Assembly (NCBI RefSeq): GCF_037120705.1
Contig: NZ_JAWLJU010000002.1
Coordinates: 2,170,001-2,234,000 of the forward strand
Source: Pseudoalteromonas sp. UG3-2
GTDB lineage: Bacteria > Pseudomonadota > Gammaproteobacteria > Enterobacterales > Alteromonadaceae
Length of the DNA stretch: 64,000 bases
Direction of reading: 5' to 3'
Shown: one piece after another, positions 56,181 through 64,000 of the stretch
Numbering within the stretch: position 1 is the stretch's first letter
Layout: every line of letters starts with the position of its first letter
Notes under the pieces: model-generated
What the model saw: the letters and a program-made list of their open reading frames with translations, nothing else
What the model was told of the DNA's origin: nothing
Databases searched by the model: none
Made by a program: the position numbers and the translations under genes

Positions 56181-56831
56181 TTATTGCCCCGAATTGTCTT
56201 TTTCTTCAGGCGTAAATAATTCTTTTACCCCTTCTTCAATTTTATCTGCCACAGGAATTGGTGACAATGTATCAACAACCTCTTTGCCAGCTCCAATTGC
56301 TATATTTTCACCGTCTTGACCAGCCTTAATAGCACCTACAGTACCAACTTTTACTGCTCCATCAGTTCCGACTGCTATTCTAGCCGCCTTACCTTCTACT
56401 TTGACAGTTTCTTTTGCTACTTTCATGGAACCAGAAACACCACCACCTAACATTTTTGCTCCGTGCGCTCCTACAGCGCCAAGAGCACCTGAAATGGCTA
56501 CGCTACCATAATCTACATTATCTAAAGCTTCTCCAAAACTTTGACCTGACCCCATAGCCGATACCATTTGCATACCAAAATCAGCTCCAGCTCCCAAGAT
56601 TGCTCCAAATATGGCGAACTCACCATCAGGGTCTACATATTTGTATGGATTATTGTTCGCATAAGTGTATCGATTAAAGCCATGAACTGGATTACCACGA
56701 GTGATATGTCCTATGACATCAACCGGATCATTCGAATAAAAACGACCTATGACTGGATCATAGTATCGTGCCTGCATATAACTTAGACCAAGTTCTTTAT
56801 AGTGCAAAATCCAATCACTTTCAGCAGGCAT
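56181..56831 (-). CDS. orphan Rhs tip, Gly/Ala-rich
   Basis: 216 residues: shell segment KELGLSYMQARYYDPVIGRF to NPYKYVDPDG (residues 12-70), then a Gly/Ala-rich toxin region (FAIFGAILGAGADFGMQMVS, ISGALGAVGAHGAKMLGGG) and an acidic tail. The first 11 residues (MPAESDWILHY) are not Rhs; the same lead occurs at 61796, so the two share an upstream junction. Toxin activity unknown; the membrane partner suggests membrane action. Confidence 0.72.
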   Translation of the reverse strand: MPAESDWILHYKELGLSYMQARYYDPVIGRFYSNDPVDVIGHITRGNPVHGFNRYTYANNNPYKYVDPDGEFAIFGAILGAGADFGMQMVSAMGSGQSFGEALDNVDYGSVAISGALGAVGAHGAKMLGGGVSGSMKVAKETVKVEGKAARIAVGTDGAVKVGTVGAIKAGQDGENIAIGAGKEVVDTLSPIPVADKIEEGVKELFTPEEKDNSGQ

Positions 56832-56896
56832 TCCAACTTAAACCAGCAGCTGATCCAAAGTAAGTTGGCAGGTCATTCCGAACAAAATCAACACAT

Positions 56897-56925
56897 AAAA
56901 AAGGTTAGCATTTGAGCTAACCTTT
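56897..56925 (-). terminator. intrinsic terminator
   Basis: On the minus strand AAAGGTTAGC-TCAAAT-GCTAACCTTTTTT, 12 bases after the stop of the 56938 gene. Confidence 0.92.
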
Positions 56926-56937
56926 AAAATATCTGAA

Positions 56938-57399
56938 TCAATTTATCTGATTTCTTTGATTCTTTATGCGCTTTTTAAAATACAACCTGTATACCAAGTC
57001 TCCAATAGCTAATAAAAATAGCAAAATAAAAATAAAATTGACACCACTACTTCGTCTCTCCAATGAGGCTTTATCAAATAGTTCAACGTCCTCAATAGTT
57101 ATTTGGGTGAAAATGTGACCTATACTTTCAATTGATACATAGTCTCCTTTTGAGATATCAGGAATTGTTTCGCAAGGCACTTTGATTCTATTCCTGAACC
57201 TATCATCATTTTTCAGTTTTAAATTATATTGATAAGTTGATTCAGTTTTAACATCTTTAAAACACTCAAAATATTCAACATAGCCGGATGTATACTTATG
57301 ATCAGCGACAAAACCTTGTATAATCAAAAAAGCCATAACAATCATAAGCACAAATGAAAAACCTATGTTTAAATAATCTTTCAGTAAGTTAACTATCAC
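56938..57399 (-). CDS. membrane protein, candidate immunity (copy of 61903-62364)
   Basis: 153 residues: two N-terminal or near-terminal helices (IGFSFVLMIVMAFLIIQGFVA and FIFILLFLLAIGDLVYRLYF) flank an extracytoplasmic beta domain with two cysteines (EYFECFKDV, KVPCETIPD). It overlaps the tip of Rhs copy A2 by 4 bases (ATGA), so translation is coupled. A near-identical twin follows copy A3. No known family. Confidence 0.7.
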   Translation of the reverse strand: MIVNLLKDYLNIGFSFVLMIVMAFLIIQGFVADHKYTSGYVEYFECFKDVKTESTYQYNLKLKNDDRFRNRIKVPCETIPDISKGDYVSIESIGHIFTQITIEDVELFDKASLERRSSGVNFIFILLFLLAIGDLVYRLYFKKRIKNQRNQIN

Positions 57400-58940
57400 T
57401 TATCTAACTCTTCAATTTGATTTTTTTTAGTAACAGCTTCATTTACATCATTCGCCAAAACTGCACTCTCTCCCCCTGCCGCAATAGCGCTCTTTGTCAT
57501 ACTGCCTGTACCCGAACCAATATTTTTCAGAATATTTTTCCCGGCGTTTGAAACACCTTTTACTCCAGTGAGGAAATCTCCGGTAGTTGCTAGATTTTCA
57601 GCAAGTTTGGGATCACCTGTAATTGCAGATGCTACTTCTTTAGATAAAGACTCCCCAGACAGACCTTCACCCATTAAAATAACACCTGAAGGAATATTTC
57701 CAGTAGCAGCTAAAGCAGCTCCTGCGGCTATTTTAACAGTATCGCTACCTGATCTTGGAGCAGTGTATGAAGCATGATTCGCTTTCGCTGCTTTTGAATT
57801 TGGAGCCATGGTCACTGACATTCGTTGAGCGCCATATGAACTCATTCCTGTTGGATCAGTATATTTATAGGGGTTGTTATTCGCATAAGCGTATCGATTA
57901 AAGCCATGTATACCATTCTCAGTATCTAAATGAGAATAAGCATCAATTGGATCATTAGAGTAGAAACGCCCTATGACTGGATCATAGTATCGTGCCTGCA
58001 TATAACTTAGACCAAGTTCTTTATCAAACTTATGTCCCGTATAGCCTACATCGTCCTTTGCCTCCTCTAACGTTTCACCAAACGGACGATAGTGCTGGCG
58101 GCTATCTGCCGTTGAGATTGGAATAACATTGCCAGTTTTAGCAATAAGCTTTTCCCCTAAGTAAATATAATTGATGCCTTCTCCAGTTAATGTGTCGCCT
58201 TTTTCACGATACAATAAGGTACCGTCTTGGCTGTAAAAACTATAACTCGTGCCTTTGGCTTCAACCTGCTTAACTCGACGGTTATGCCCATCATATAAAA
58301 AGGTATTTCCTTGCGCTGATACCATTTGATTGGCAGCATTATAACTAAGCCCAAACGCTCCATTGTGTTTGATGTTACCGCGTGCATCGTATTGAATATT
58401 GCCATATTTGCCGCTCGTGCCAGTGCCGGTGATAGAGCTTAATCGGTTATTAGCTCGGTTATAGCTATATGCTAGGTCAGTGTCTTTGCTTTTATACGTC
58501 TCAATATTGCCCAGCCCGTCATAAGTAATGGTACTTTTACCAATTAAATTACCACCATACACGTTGGTCAGACGGTTTAAATCGTCATACACCAAACTAG
58601 TCAGACTAAACCCTGGTTGCACCATATCTATGATTTTGGTGACATTGCCATTGTTGTCAAAGCCATAGGTTAAATTGACCACATCATTATTATTAAGTGT
58701 ATCTTTAATGGTCTTTGGCATTAAACTGATTGGGTCAATACTCATTGAATGCGTCGCGTTATTACCAAAGGTAAAGCTTTCTAGCATACCATGTGCGTAG
58801 TACTTAGCCTCTGTTGCAAACTTGTTTACGATACTACCACTTTTATCAATTTCAACCGCTTTGGTGGGCTCACCATATCCATTAGGGCTGTAATACACTT
58901 TACTTTGGTCAATGAAAACAACAGTTAAAGATTGGTACAT
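57396..58940 (-). CDS. Rhs core fragment with tip, copy A2
   Basis: 514 residues. The shell is as in A1 with the same foreign start MYQSLTVVFI, then from NPYKYTDPTG a tip of about 145 residues (GMSSYGAQRMSVTMAPNSKA, KIAAGAALAATGNIPSGVIL, AAGGESAVLANDVNEAVTKK). The tip is nearly the same as that of copy A3. The central glycine/alanine helix suggests membrane interaction; no catalytic motif seen. It keeps the CAA codon that is TAA in A3. Lacks delivery sequences. Confidence 0.8.
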   Translation of the reverse strand: MYQSLTVVFIDQSKVYYSPNGYGEPTKAVEIDKSGSIVNKFATEAKYYAHGMLESFTFGNNATHSMSIDPISLMPKTIKDTLNNNDVVNLTYGFDNNGNVTKIIDMVQPGFSLTSLVYDDLNRLTNVYGGNLIGKSTITYDGLGNIETYKSKDTDLAYSYNRANNRLSSITGTGTSGKYGNIQYDARGNIKHNGAFGLSYNAANQMVSAQGNTFLYDGHNRRVKQVEAKGTSYSFYSQDGTLLYREKGDTLTGEGINYIYLGEKLIAKTGNVIPISTADSRQHYRPFGETLEEAKDDVGYTGHKFDKELGLSYMQARYYDPVIGRFYSNDPIDAYSHLDTENGIHGFNRYAYANNNPYKYTDPTGMSSYGAQRMSVTMAPNSKAAKANHASYTAPRSGSDTVKIAAGAALAATGNIPSGVILMGEGLSGESLSKEVASAITGDPKLAENLATTGDFLTGVKGVSNAGKNILKNIGSGTGSMTKSAIAAGGESAVLANDVNEAVTKKNQIEELDK

Positions 58941-59085
58941 CGTTTCTGTTTTTGACGATGAGGAATTGATTGGCGAAGGCCAAAAATCTCAAGTGCAATT
59001 GAAAGACTTCGAACTACTTCGGCACGGCTTTTCGCCTGAGCAGATCACTCAATTGAATTTGGCACCAAACGGAATTTTTCATTGA
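58912..59085 (+). pseudogene. 57-residue ORF fused head-to-head to Rhs copy A2
   Basis: Duplicate of the frame at 55480-55653, 3432 bases away; same junction, same end (APNGIFH). Probably a captured gene end. Confidence 0.45.
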
Positions 59086-59203
59086 GCCTCTCAGCTTGCA
59101 TTGAAAACAAACTAAAAGCCACAACAGTCAGAAAAAACAAAGCCCCGCGAGTGCACTTCTTAGATCAGTGAATGCGATGCTATGGATTTAAGAAGATTCA
59201 TGT

Positions 59204-59689
59204 TTACGATTTTTTGCAATTGGTTACTTCTCCGTTAGCGTGAACGTTTTGAATGTGATTATCATCAAGTATCTTAAGTTTCGACTCTAAGGTTTCGCCA
59301 ACCGCTGGAAATAAACCAGAGATTCCGTTAGAAAAAACGCCTAACTGATCGATGTTTATATCATACTGAATATTCTTTAAGGTGTTTTTAAATTGATTCT
59401 CTTCATTAACAAATTGAAATTGTAGTTCATAGGATATAGCTGATTTCAATTGTGTATCTACGTTCACTACTGTAACGAATCCATTCTGAATCACTAGATT
59501 CGAACTTTGTGTAAACTCAAGAGCGTAATTATTTTCGCCTTTTAAGCTTACCGAAGTTGATTCATGCTGTTCACACTTCCAAATCCCATCAAGATCAAAC
59601 TGTGTTGAATTAGCACTTGTCCCTGTGGTGAACGCGATAACTAACAACAAAGCCATATTCGAAAAGAATCGAGATTGTTGGTTTGTCAT
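59204..59689 (-). CDS. secreted protein of unknown function
   Basis: 161 residues with a signal peptide (FFSNMALLLVIAFTTGTSANS) and a lipocalin-like beta-rich mature part (DLDGIWKCEQHES, YALEFTQSSNLVIQNGF), with cysteines near the start (WKCEQ) and end (TNCKKS) that could form a disulfide. It lies between two tip cassettes and has no preceding tip of its own. A periplasmic immunity role is possible but unsupported. Confidence 0.6.
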   Translation of the reverse strand: MTNQQSRFFSNMALLLVIAFTTGTSANSTQFDLDGIWKCEQHESTSVSLKGENNYALEFTQSSNLVIQNGFVTVVNVDTQLKSAISYELQFQFVNEENQFKNTLKNIQYDINIDQLGVFSNGISGLFPAVGETLESKLKILDDNHIQNVHANGEVTNCKKS

Positions 59690-59773
59690 TTTGGGTTAGA
59701 CCTTCTGGGTTAAAAAATTTATTATTTGGAAGCAGCCTCACTTGAACTGTGAGGCTTCACCCCTTAAATTATA

Positions 59774-60037
59774 CTAACTTGGCTTTTTCTTTTCTTCGCG
59801 CACACTTTGCTCTGTCCCTAATAAAGGTGATAGCGCAATTATGAGAAGTCCACTTCCTATTAAGATCTTTTTACCCACTGTAAGATAATAAGATATAGGC
59901 TGTTCCTCTTTAGTCGAGTTCAATCCCTTTCTACCAGCTTCTTCAGAAGCCAAATCCCAAATTCCATAAGACAATGTTAGTAAGCCAATTACTGCCAAAA
60001 AGAAACGAAATTTCTTATTTATCTTTAGGTAATTCAT
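59774..60037 (-). CDS. small membrane protein, candidate immunity
   Basis: 87 residues with two helices (FRFFLAVIGLLTLSYGIWDLA and ILIGSGLLIIALSPLLG). It overlaps the broken tip at 60034 by 4 bases (ATGA). It remains intact although its partner tip carries a stop, as expected if immunity is kept against relatives that still deploy the toxin. Confidence 0.65.
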   Translation of the reverse strand: MNYLKINKKFRFFLAVIGLLTLSYGIWDLASEEAGRKGLNSTKEEQPISYYLTVGKKILIGSGLLIIALSPLLGTEQSVREEKKKPS

Positions 60038-60639
60038 TGCTGATCCCTTTCTTTCACAAAATCTTCAGTTCCAGAAGAAACTTGATCTTTTATTAGTTCT
60101 TTTGAAGATTCTTTTAAATAGTCGCTAACATTTTCTTTGATGCCTTTTGTAGGTAATCCATCAATTAATGGTCCTAATTTTTTATTTACGGAGCTTGCCG
60201 CTATTTCACCCATTACTTTAGCCGTTGCGTCAGTCGCTACATCATCACTATTTGTCATTATATCTGCAACATCTGCTACCAAAGCTACAGTTCCTGCCGC
60301 ACCTCTCCCAACAGGAGATAATATAGCTGCTGCGGTAGCTGTATCTGAGGCAATCTTAAGTGTTTCCGGGCTTGCTTTAGGTAAAACACCCGCCGCAGAA
60401 ATAATTTGCTGTTTCTTTGCAACTATATTGACCCCTTCATTATTTCCAAAAAAGCTTACAAAGTTAACTGGGATATCGATTTTTCCGCTGGGGTCAGTGT
60501 ATTTATATGGATTATTCTTGCCTTACCTATATCTATTTAAGCCGTGAACATAATCTCCAGTTGCCATGTGACCCATAACATCAACTGGATCATTCGAATA
60601 AAAACGTCCAATCACTGGATCATAGTATCGTGCCTGCAT
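60034..60639 (-). pseudogene. orphan Rhs tip broken by in-frame stop
   Basis: A 202-codon frame from the conserved start (MQARYYDPVIGRF) with TAA at codon 39 (60525-60523). The shell reads GLNRYR-stop-GKNNPYKYTDPSG where intact tips have NRYAYANNNPYKY. The frame then stays open to the tip end (FVKERDQQ). The toxin part includes GVLPKASPETLKIASDTATA and DYLKESSKELIKDQVSSG, with no recognised motif. A piece from 60282 downward could restart, but the cassette as a module is dead. Confidence 0.82.
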
Positions 60640-60749
60640 ATACATTTATCGACACTACGCTTCATAGTAAATAGTCAATAAAGAATAATTGATTCAATAC
60701 TTTAGTAGTGTAGCTTAGTTCTTGAAGTCAGTTGAATTAAGAGTAAAAT

Positions 60750-60780
60750 AATAAAGCCCCGCAAGGACGGAGCCTTATTT
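60750..60780 (-). terminator. cassette-end terminator
   Basis: On the minus strand AATAAGGCTCCG-TCCTTG-CGGGGCTTTATT: an imperfect 12-bp stem with a short T/A tail, just after the 60793 gene. Confidence 0.7.
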
Positions 60781-60792
60781 AGACAAAGAAAA

Positions 60793-61089
60793 TTAAGATT
60801 GTTTTCTAAAAAAATTAAGGCTTAATTTACCGTTTTCTTTAAACATATTTTGGTCGGCGACTTCACCTGATTTGATAGCCTCTTTCACGCCAAAATATGC
60901 AATCAAGAAACCAATTAAAGAGGATGCCGAAAAAGCAATAAGAAACGTATAGAAAATTCTTAGAAGATTAATTTCTCCGCCTCCCCTAAATAAGGTTAAA
61001 GCTATAATGCCGCCGCCAATAATGCTCATTGCATAAATAAATATGTATCGAAAAGCCTTCAAAAAAGCTTTATTGGCTGTTATTTCCAT
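60793..61089 (-). CDS. membrane protein, candidate immunity
   Basis: 98 residues, three hydrophobic stretches (YIFIYAMSIIGGGIIALTLF, IFYTFLIAFSASSLIGFLIAYF). Coupled to the tip gene by a TAATG overlap. No family recognised. Confidence 0.65.
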   Translation of the reverse strand: MEITANKAFLKAFRYIFIYAMSIIGGGIIALTLFRGGGEINLLRIFYTFLIAFSASSLIGFLIAYFGVKEAIKSGEVADQNMFKENGKLSLNFFRKQS

Positions 61090-61796
61090 TATTTATCTTC
61101 TCTTAATTCAGTATTGATAACACTAGCAGCGGTGCCTTCTGCGGCTTTTTGTAAAGCCTCGCCTCCTCGATTCAGAGCTGCGTCTAAAGTTTTACTACCC
61201 GTATTGGGGGAAGGAGCTTTTAAACCAACGGCATTAGATAATGCACCAAGCTTTGTCTTACCAGCTCTAACAGTCATTTTACCTGCACCAGCAGTTGTGT
61301 CTAAAGCCGTATCTCCAGCCCTCTCAAGACTTCCTGCATGATTTCCTGTGAGTCCATCAGAGATTAGGGAAGCAGTTGCAGCAGAACTCGTTTCGATTGT
61401 TTGATTGCCAGCAGTCGTAAGAACTTTCTGACCTACGGTTAATCCTTTTGTCGCAATACTCAAGCCACTAGAAACGCCTCCTGCTACTGTCATTGCGCCG
61501 ACTTTAGTCCAGTTATTGACTTTTCCTTCAGTCAAAACTTGCGTACCTATTTCAACAGCAGCACCAACGATAGCTCCGATAGCAAAATTTAAAAACTCGC
61601 CATTTGGATCGGTATATTTATATGGATTATTGTTTACATACAAGTATCTGTTGAATGACATTACTGGATTTTTAGGCGTCCAACCAACAGGATCATTCGA
61701 ATAAAAACGTCCAATCACTGGATCATAGTATCGTGCCTGCATATAACTTAGACCAAGTTCTTTATAGTGCAAAATCCAATCACTTTCAGCAGGCAT
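61089..61796 (-). CDS. orphan Rhs tip, unknown toxin
   Basis: 235 residues: shared lead MPAESDWILHYKELGLSY, shell end MQARYYDPVIGRF to NPYKYTDPNG, then a tip with hydrophobic and glycine-rich helices (FAIGAIVGAAVEIGTQVL, AGGVSSGLSIATKGLTVG) and a basic, Ala-rich end. No nuclease motif; membrane partner. Placed directly downstream of copy A3. Confidence 0.72.
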   Translation of the reverse strand: MPAESDWILHYKELGLSYMQARYYDPVIGRFYSNDPVGWTPKNPVMSFNRYLYVNNNPYKYTDPNGEFLNFAIGAIVGAAVEIGTQVLTEGKVNNWTKVGAMTVAGGVSSGLSIATKGLTVGQKVLTTAGNQTIETSSAATASLISDGLTGNHAGSLERAGDTALDTTAGAGKMTVRAGKTKLGALSNAVGLKAPSPNTGSKTLDAALNRGGEALQKAAEGTAASVINTELREDK

Positions 61797-61861
61797 TCCA
61801 ACTTAAACCAGCAGCTGATCCAAAGTAAGTTGGCAGGTCATTCCGAACAAAATCAACACAT

Positions 61862-61890
61862 AAAAAAGGTTAGCATTTGAGCTAACCTTT
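61862..61890 (-). terminator. intrinsic terminator
   Basis: Identical to the hairpin at 56897-56925, after the stop of the 61903 gene. Confidence 0.92.
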
Positions 61891-61902
61891 AAAATATCTG
61901 AA

Positions 61903-62364
61903 TCAATTTATCTGATTCCTTTGATTCTTTATGCGCTTTTTAAAATACAACCTGTATACCAAGTCTCCAATAGCTAATAAAAATAGCAAAATAAAAATAA
62001 AATTGACACCACTACTTCGTCTCTCCAATGAGGCTTTATCAAATAGTTCAACGTCCTCAATAGTTATTTGGGTGAAAATGTGACCTATACTTTCAATTGA
62101 TACATAGTCTCCTTTTGAGATATCAGGAATTGTTTCGCAAGGCACTTTGATTCTATTCCTGAACCTATCATCATTTTTCATTTTTAAATTATATTGATAA
62201 GTTGATTCAGTTTTAACATCTTTAAAACACTCAAAATATTCAATATAGCCGGATGTATACTTATGATCAGCGACAAAACCTTTTATAATCAAAAAAGCCA
62301 TAACAATCATAAGCACAAATGAAAAACCTATGTTTAAATAATCTTTCAGTAAGTTAACTATCAC
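61903..62364 (-). CDS. membrane protein, candidate immunity (copy of 56938-57399)
   Basis: 153 residues differing from its twin at three positions that I can see (K for Q in FLIIKGF, I for V in SGYIEYF, M for L in NLKMKND). Same topology and the same 4-base overlap with the tip. It protects, by inference, against the A2/A3 tip. Confidence 0.7.
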   Translation of the reverse strand: MIVNLLKDYLNIGFSFVLMIVMAFLIIKGFVADHKYTSGYIEYFECFKDVKTESTYQYNLKMKNDDRFRNRIKVPCETIPDISKGDYVSIESIGHIFTQITIEDVELFDKASLERRSSGVNFIFILLFLLAIGDLVYRLYFKKRIKNQRNQIN

Positions 62365-64000
62365 TTATCTAACTCTTCAATTTGATTTTTTTTAGTAACA
62401 GCTTCATTTATATCATTCGCCAAAACTGCACTCTCTCCCCCTGCCGCAATAGCGCCCTTTGTCATACTGCCTGTACCCGAACCAATATTTTTCAGAATAT
62501 TTTTCCCGGCGTTTGAAACACCTTTTACTCCAGTGAGGAAATCTCCGGTAGTTGCTAGATTTTCAGCAAGTTTGGGATCATCCGTAATTGCAGATGCTAC
62601 TTCTTTAGATAAAGACTCCCCAGACAGACCTTCACCCATTAAAATAACACCTGAAGGAATATTTCCAGTAGCAGCTAAAGCAGCTCCTGCGGCTATTTTA
62701 ACAGTATCGCTACCTGATCTTGGAGCAGTGTGTGAAGCATGATTCGCTTTCGCTGCTTTTGAATTTGGAGCCATGGTCACTGACATTCGTTGAGCGCCAT
62801 ATGAACTCATTCCTGTTGGATCAGTATATTTATAAGGGTTGTTATTCGCATAAGCGTATCGATTAAAGCCATGTATACCATTCTCAGTATCTAAATGAGA
62901 ATAAGCATCAATTGGATCATTAGAGTAGAAACGACCTATGACTGGATCATAGTATCGTGCCTGCATATAACTTAGACCAAGTTCTTTATCAAACTTGTGT
63001 CCCGTATAGCCTACATCGTCCTTTGCCTCCTCTAACGTTTCACCAAACGGACGATAGTGCTGGCGGCTATCTGCCGTTGAGATTGGAATAACATTGCCAG
63101 TTTTAGCAATAAGCTTTTCCCCTAAGTAAATATAATTGATGCCTTCTCCAGTTAATGTGTCGCCTTTTTCACGATACAATAAGGTACCGTCTTGGCTGTA
63201 AAAACTATAACTCGTGCCTTTGGCTTCAACCTGCTTAACTCGACGGTTATGCCCATCATATAAAAAGGTATTTCCTTTCGCTGATACCATTTGATTGGCA
63301 GCATTATAACTAAGCCCAAACGCTCCATTGTGTTTGATGTTACCGCGTACATCGTATTGAATATTGCCATATTTGCCGCTCGTGCCAGTGCCGGTGATAG
63401 AGCTTAATCGGTTATTAGCTCGGTTATAGCTATATGCTAGGTCAGTGTCTTTGCTTTTATACGTCTCAATATTGCCCAGCCCGTCATAAGTAATGGTACT
63501 TTTACCAATTAAATTACCACCATACACGTTGGTCAGACGGTTTAAATCGTCATACACCAAACTAGTCAGACTAAACCCTGGTTACACCATATCTATGATT
63601 TTGGTGACATTGCCATTGTTGTCAAAGCCATAGGTTAAATTGACCACATCATTATTATTGAGTGTATCTTTAATGGTCTTTGGCATTAAACTGATTGGGT
63701 CAATACTCATTGAATGCGTCGCGTTATTACCAAAGGTAAAGCTTTCTAGCATACCATGTGCGTAGTACTTAGCCTCTGTTGCAAACTTGTTTACGATACT
63801 ACCACTTTTATCAATTTCAACCGCTTTGGTGGGCTCACCATATCCATTAGGGCTGTAATACACTTTACTTTGGTCAGGATATTGGGTGTAGGTTTTATGC
63901 TGCAATCCATTGTAGCCATAGGCAACACGGATTGGCGATTGGCCCGAAATAGTGAGTTTTTCTGACTTGATTAAATCTTGATTGGTGTATCCATAGGTGT
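62361..64000 (-). pseudogene. parental Rhs gene, interrupted by nonsense codon, 5' end beyond window
   Basis: Reading from the right edge, the frame GYTNQDLIKSEKLTISGQ continues through GYNGLQHKTYTQYPDQSKVYY and the YD-repeat shell to KIIDMV, then TAA at 63584-63582. Copies A1 and A2 have CAA (Gln) there (MVQPGFSLTS). The same frame then stays open to 62361, through MQARYYDPVIGRF and the tip ending NQIEELDK. This copy alone continues past the shared core without the foreign junction, so it is the likely original gene. A single C-to-T change has cut off its last 408 codons including the tip. Confidence 0.85.

Larger units (their letters stand above)
56756..58911. repeat. 2.2-kb direct repeat, left copy
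   Basis: Near-identical to 61721-63876 (offset 4965): tip lead, terminator, immunity gene, Rhs tip and Rhs shell. Differences are scattered single bases. Identity ends at TTTGGTCA, where A2 joins the foreign ORF and A3 continues into the full-length Rhs. Confidence 0.88.
61721..63876. repeat. 2.2-kb direct repeat, right copy
   Basis: Partner of 56756-58911 at an offset of 4965 bases. Confidence 0.88.

Overview
Organism. The window looks like a marine gammaproteobacterium of the Alteromonadales, probably Pseudoalteromonas or a close relative. The evidence is the conserved ubiE-ubiJ-ubiB-tatABC-tatD-hemB block, a stand-alone second EF-G, a Shewanella-type N-acetylgalactosamine (GalNAc) cluster with a TonB receptor, several GGDEF proteins, and a MITE whose ends start ATACCAATCCGC. 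The genus call is inference. || Layout. 1-11.4 kb is core genome: a cut-off DUF885 lipoprotein, a degenerate GGDEF protein, the ubiquinone genes ubiE/J/B, the Tat translocase, tatD, a 7TM-GGDEF protein and hemB. 11.5-14 kb holds the MITE and EF-G. 14.1-25.3 kb is a GalNAc system: agaA-agaK-agaS-agaZ-agaR on the minus strand, divergent from a GH109-type glycosidase (predicted Tat-exported lipoprotein), a TonB-dependent receptor and a DUF3472 protein. CTTTC-type candidate AgaR sites lie between the two arms. || 25.4-26.4 kb has no protein gene. It holds three tandem units, each with a strong sigma-70 promoter overlapped by Fur-box-like palindromes, a transcript of about 200-250 nt, an identical 30-nt core containing the RyhB signature ACATTGCTCA, and an intrinsic terminator. 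I read it as a triplicated, iron-controlled, RyhB-like sRNA locus, and it is the most interesting non-coding element here. || 26.4-41.9 kb is mixed housekeeping: a GGDEF protein, an RbgA-like GTPase, a chemoreceptor, a porin, a lipase-like hydrolase, Dps, oligopeptidase B, an RND efflux pair, a PQ-loop protein and small membrane or lipoprotein genes. || From about 42 kb to the right edge lies an AT-rich accessory island. It starts with scrap IS256 and IS66 pieces and a broken integrase, then a Fic toxin/antitoxin pair, a plus-strand Rhs tip with a predicted nuclease and its DUF6572 immunity partner, and from 45.8 kb a chain of minus-strand Rhs C-terminal cassettes. Each cassette is a tip beginning at the conserved MQARYYDPVIGRF segment followed by a small, usually membrane, candidate immunity gene. 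A tyrosine integrase, a primase-like gene and an IS21 element interrupt the chain. The Rhs core occurs three times (54.5-55.7, 58.0-59.2 and 62.9-64+ kb) as near-identical direct repeats. The copy running off the right edge is apparently the parental full-length gene, and a CAA-to-TAA nonsense change interrupts it. One orphan tip (60.0-60.6 kb) is also broken. The arrangement looks like a polymorphic-toxin cassette library whose expressed locus is inactive but could be repaired by recombination with its neighbours.
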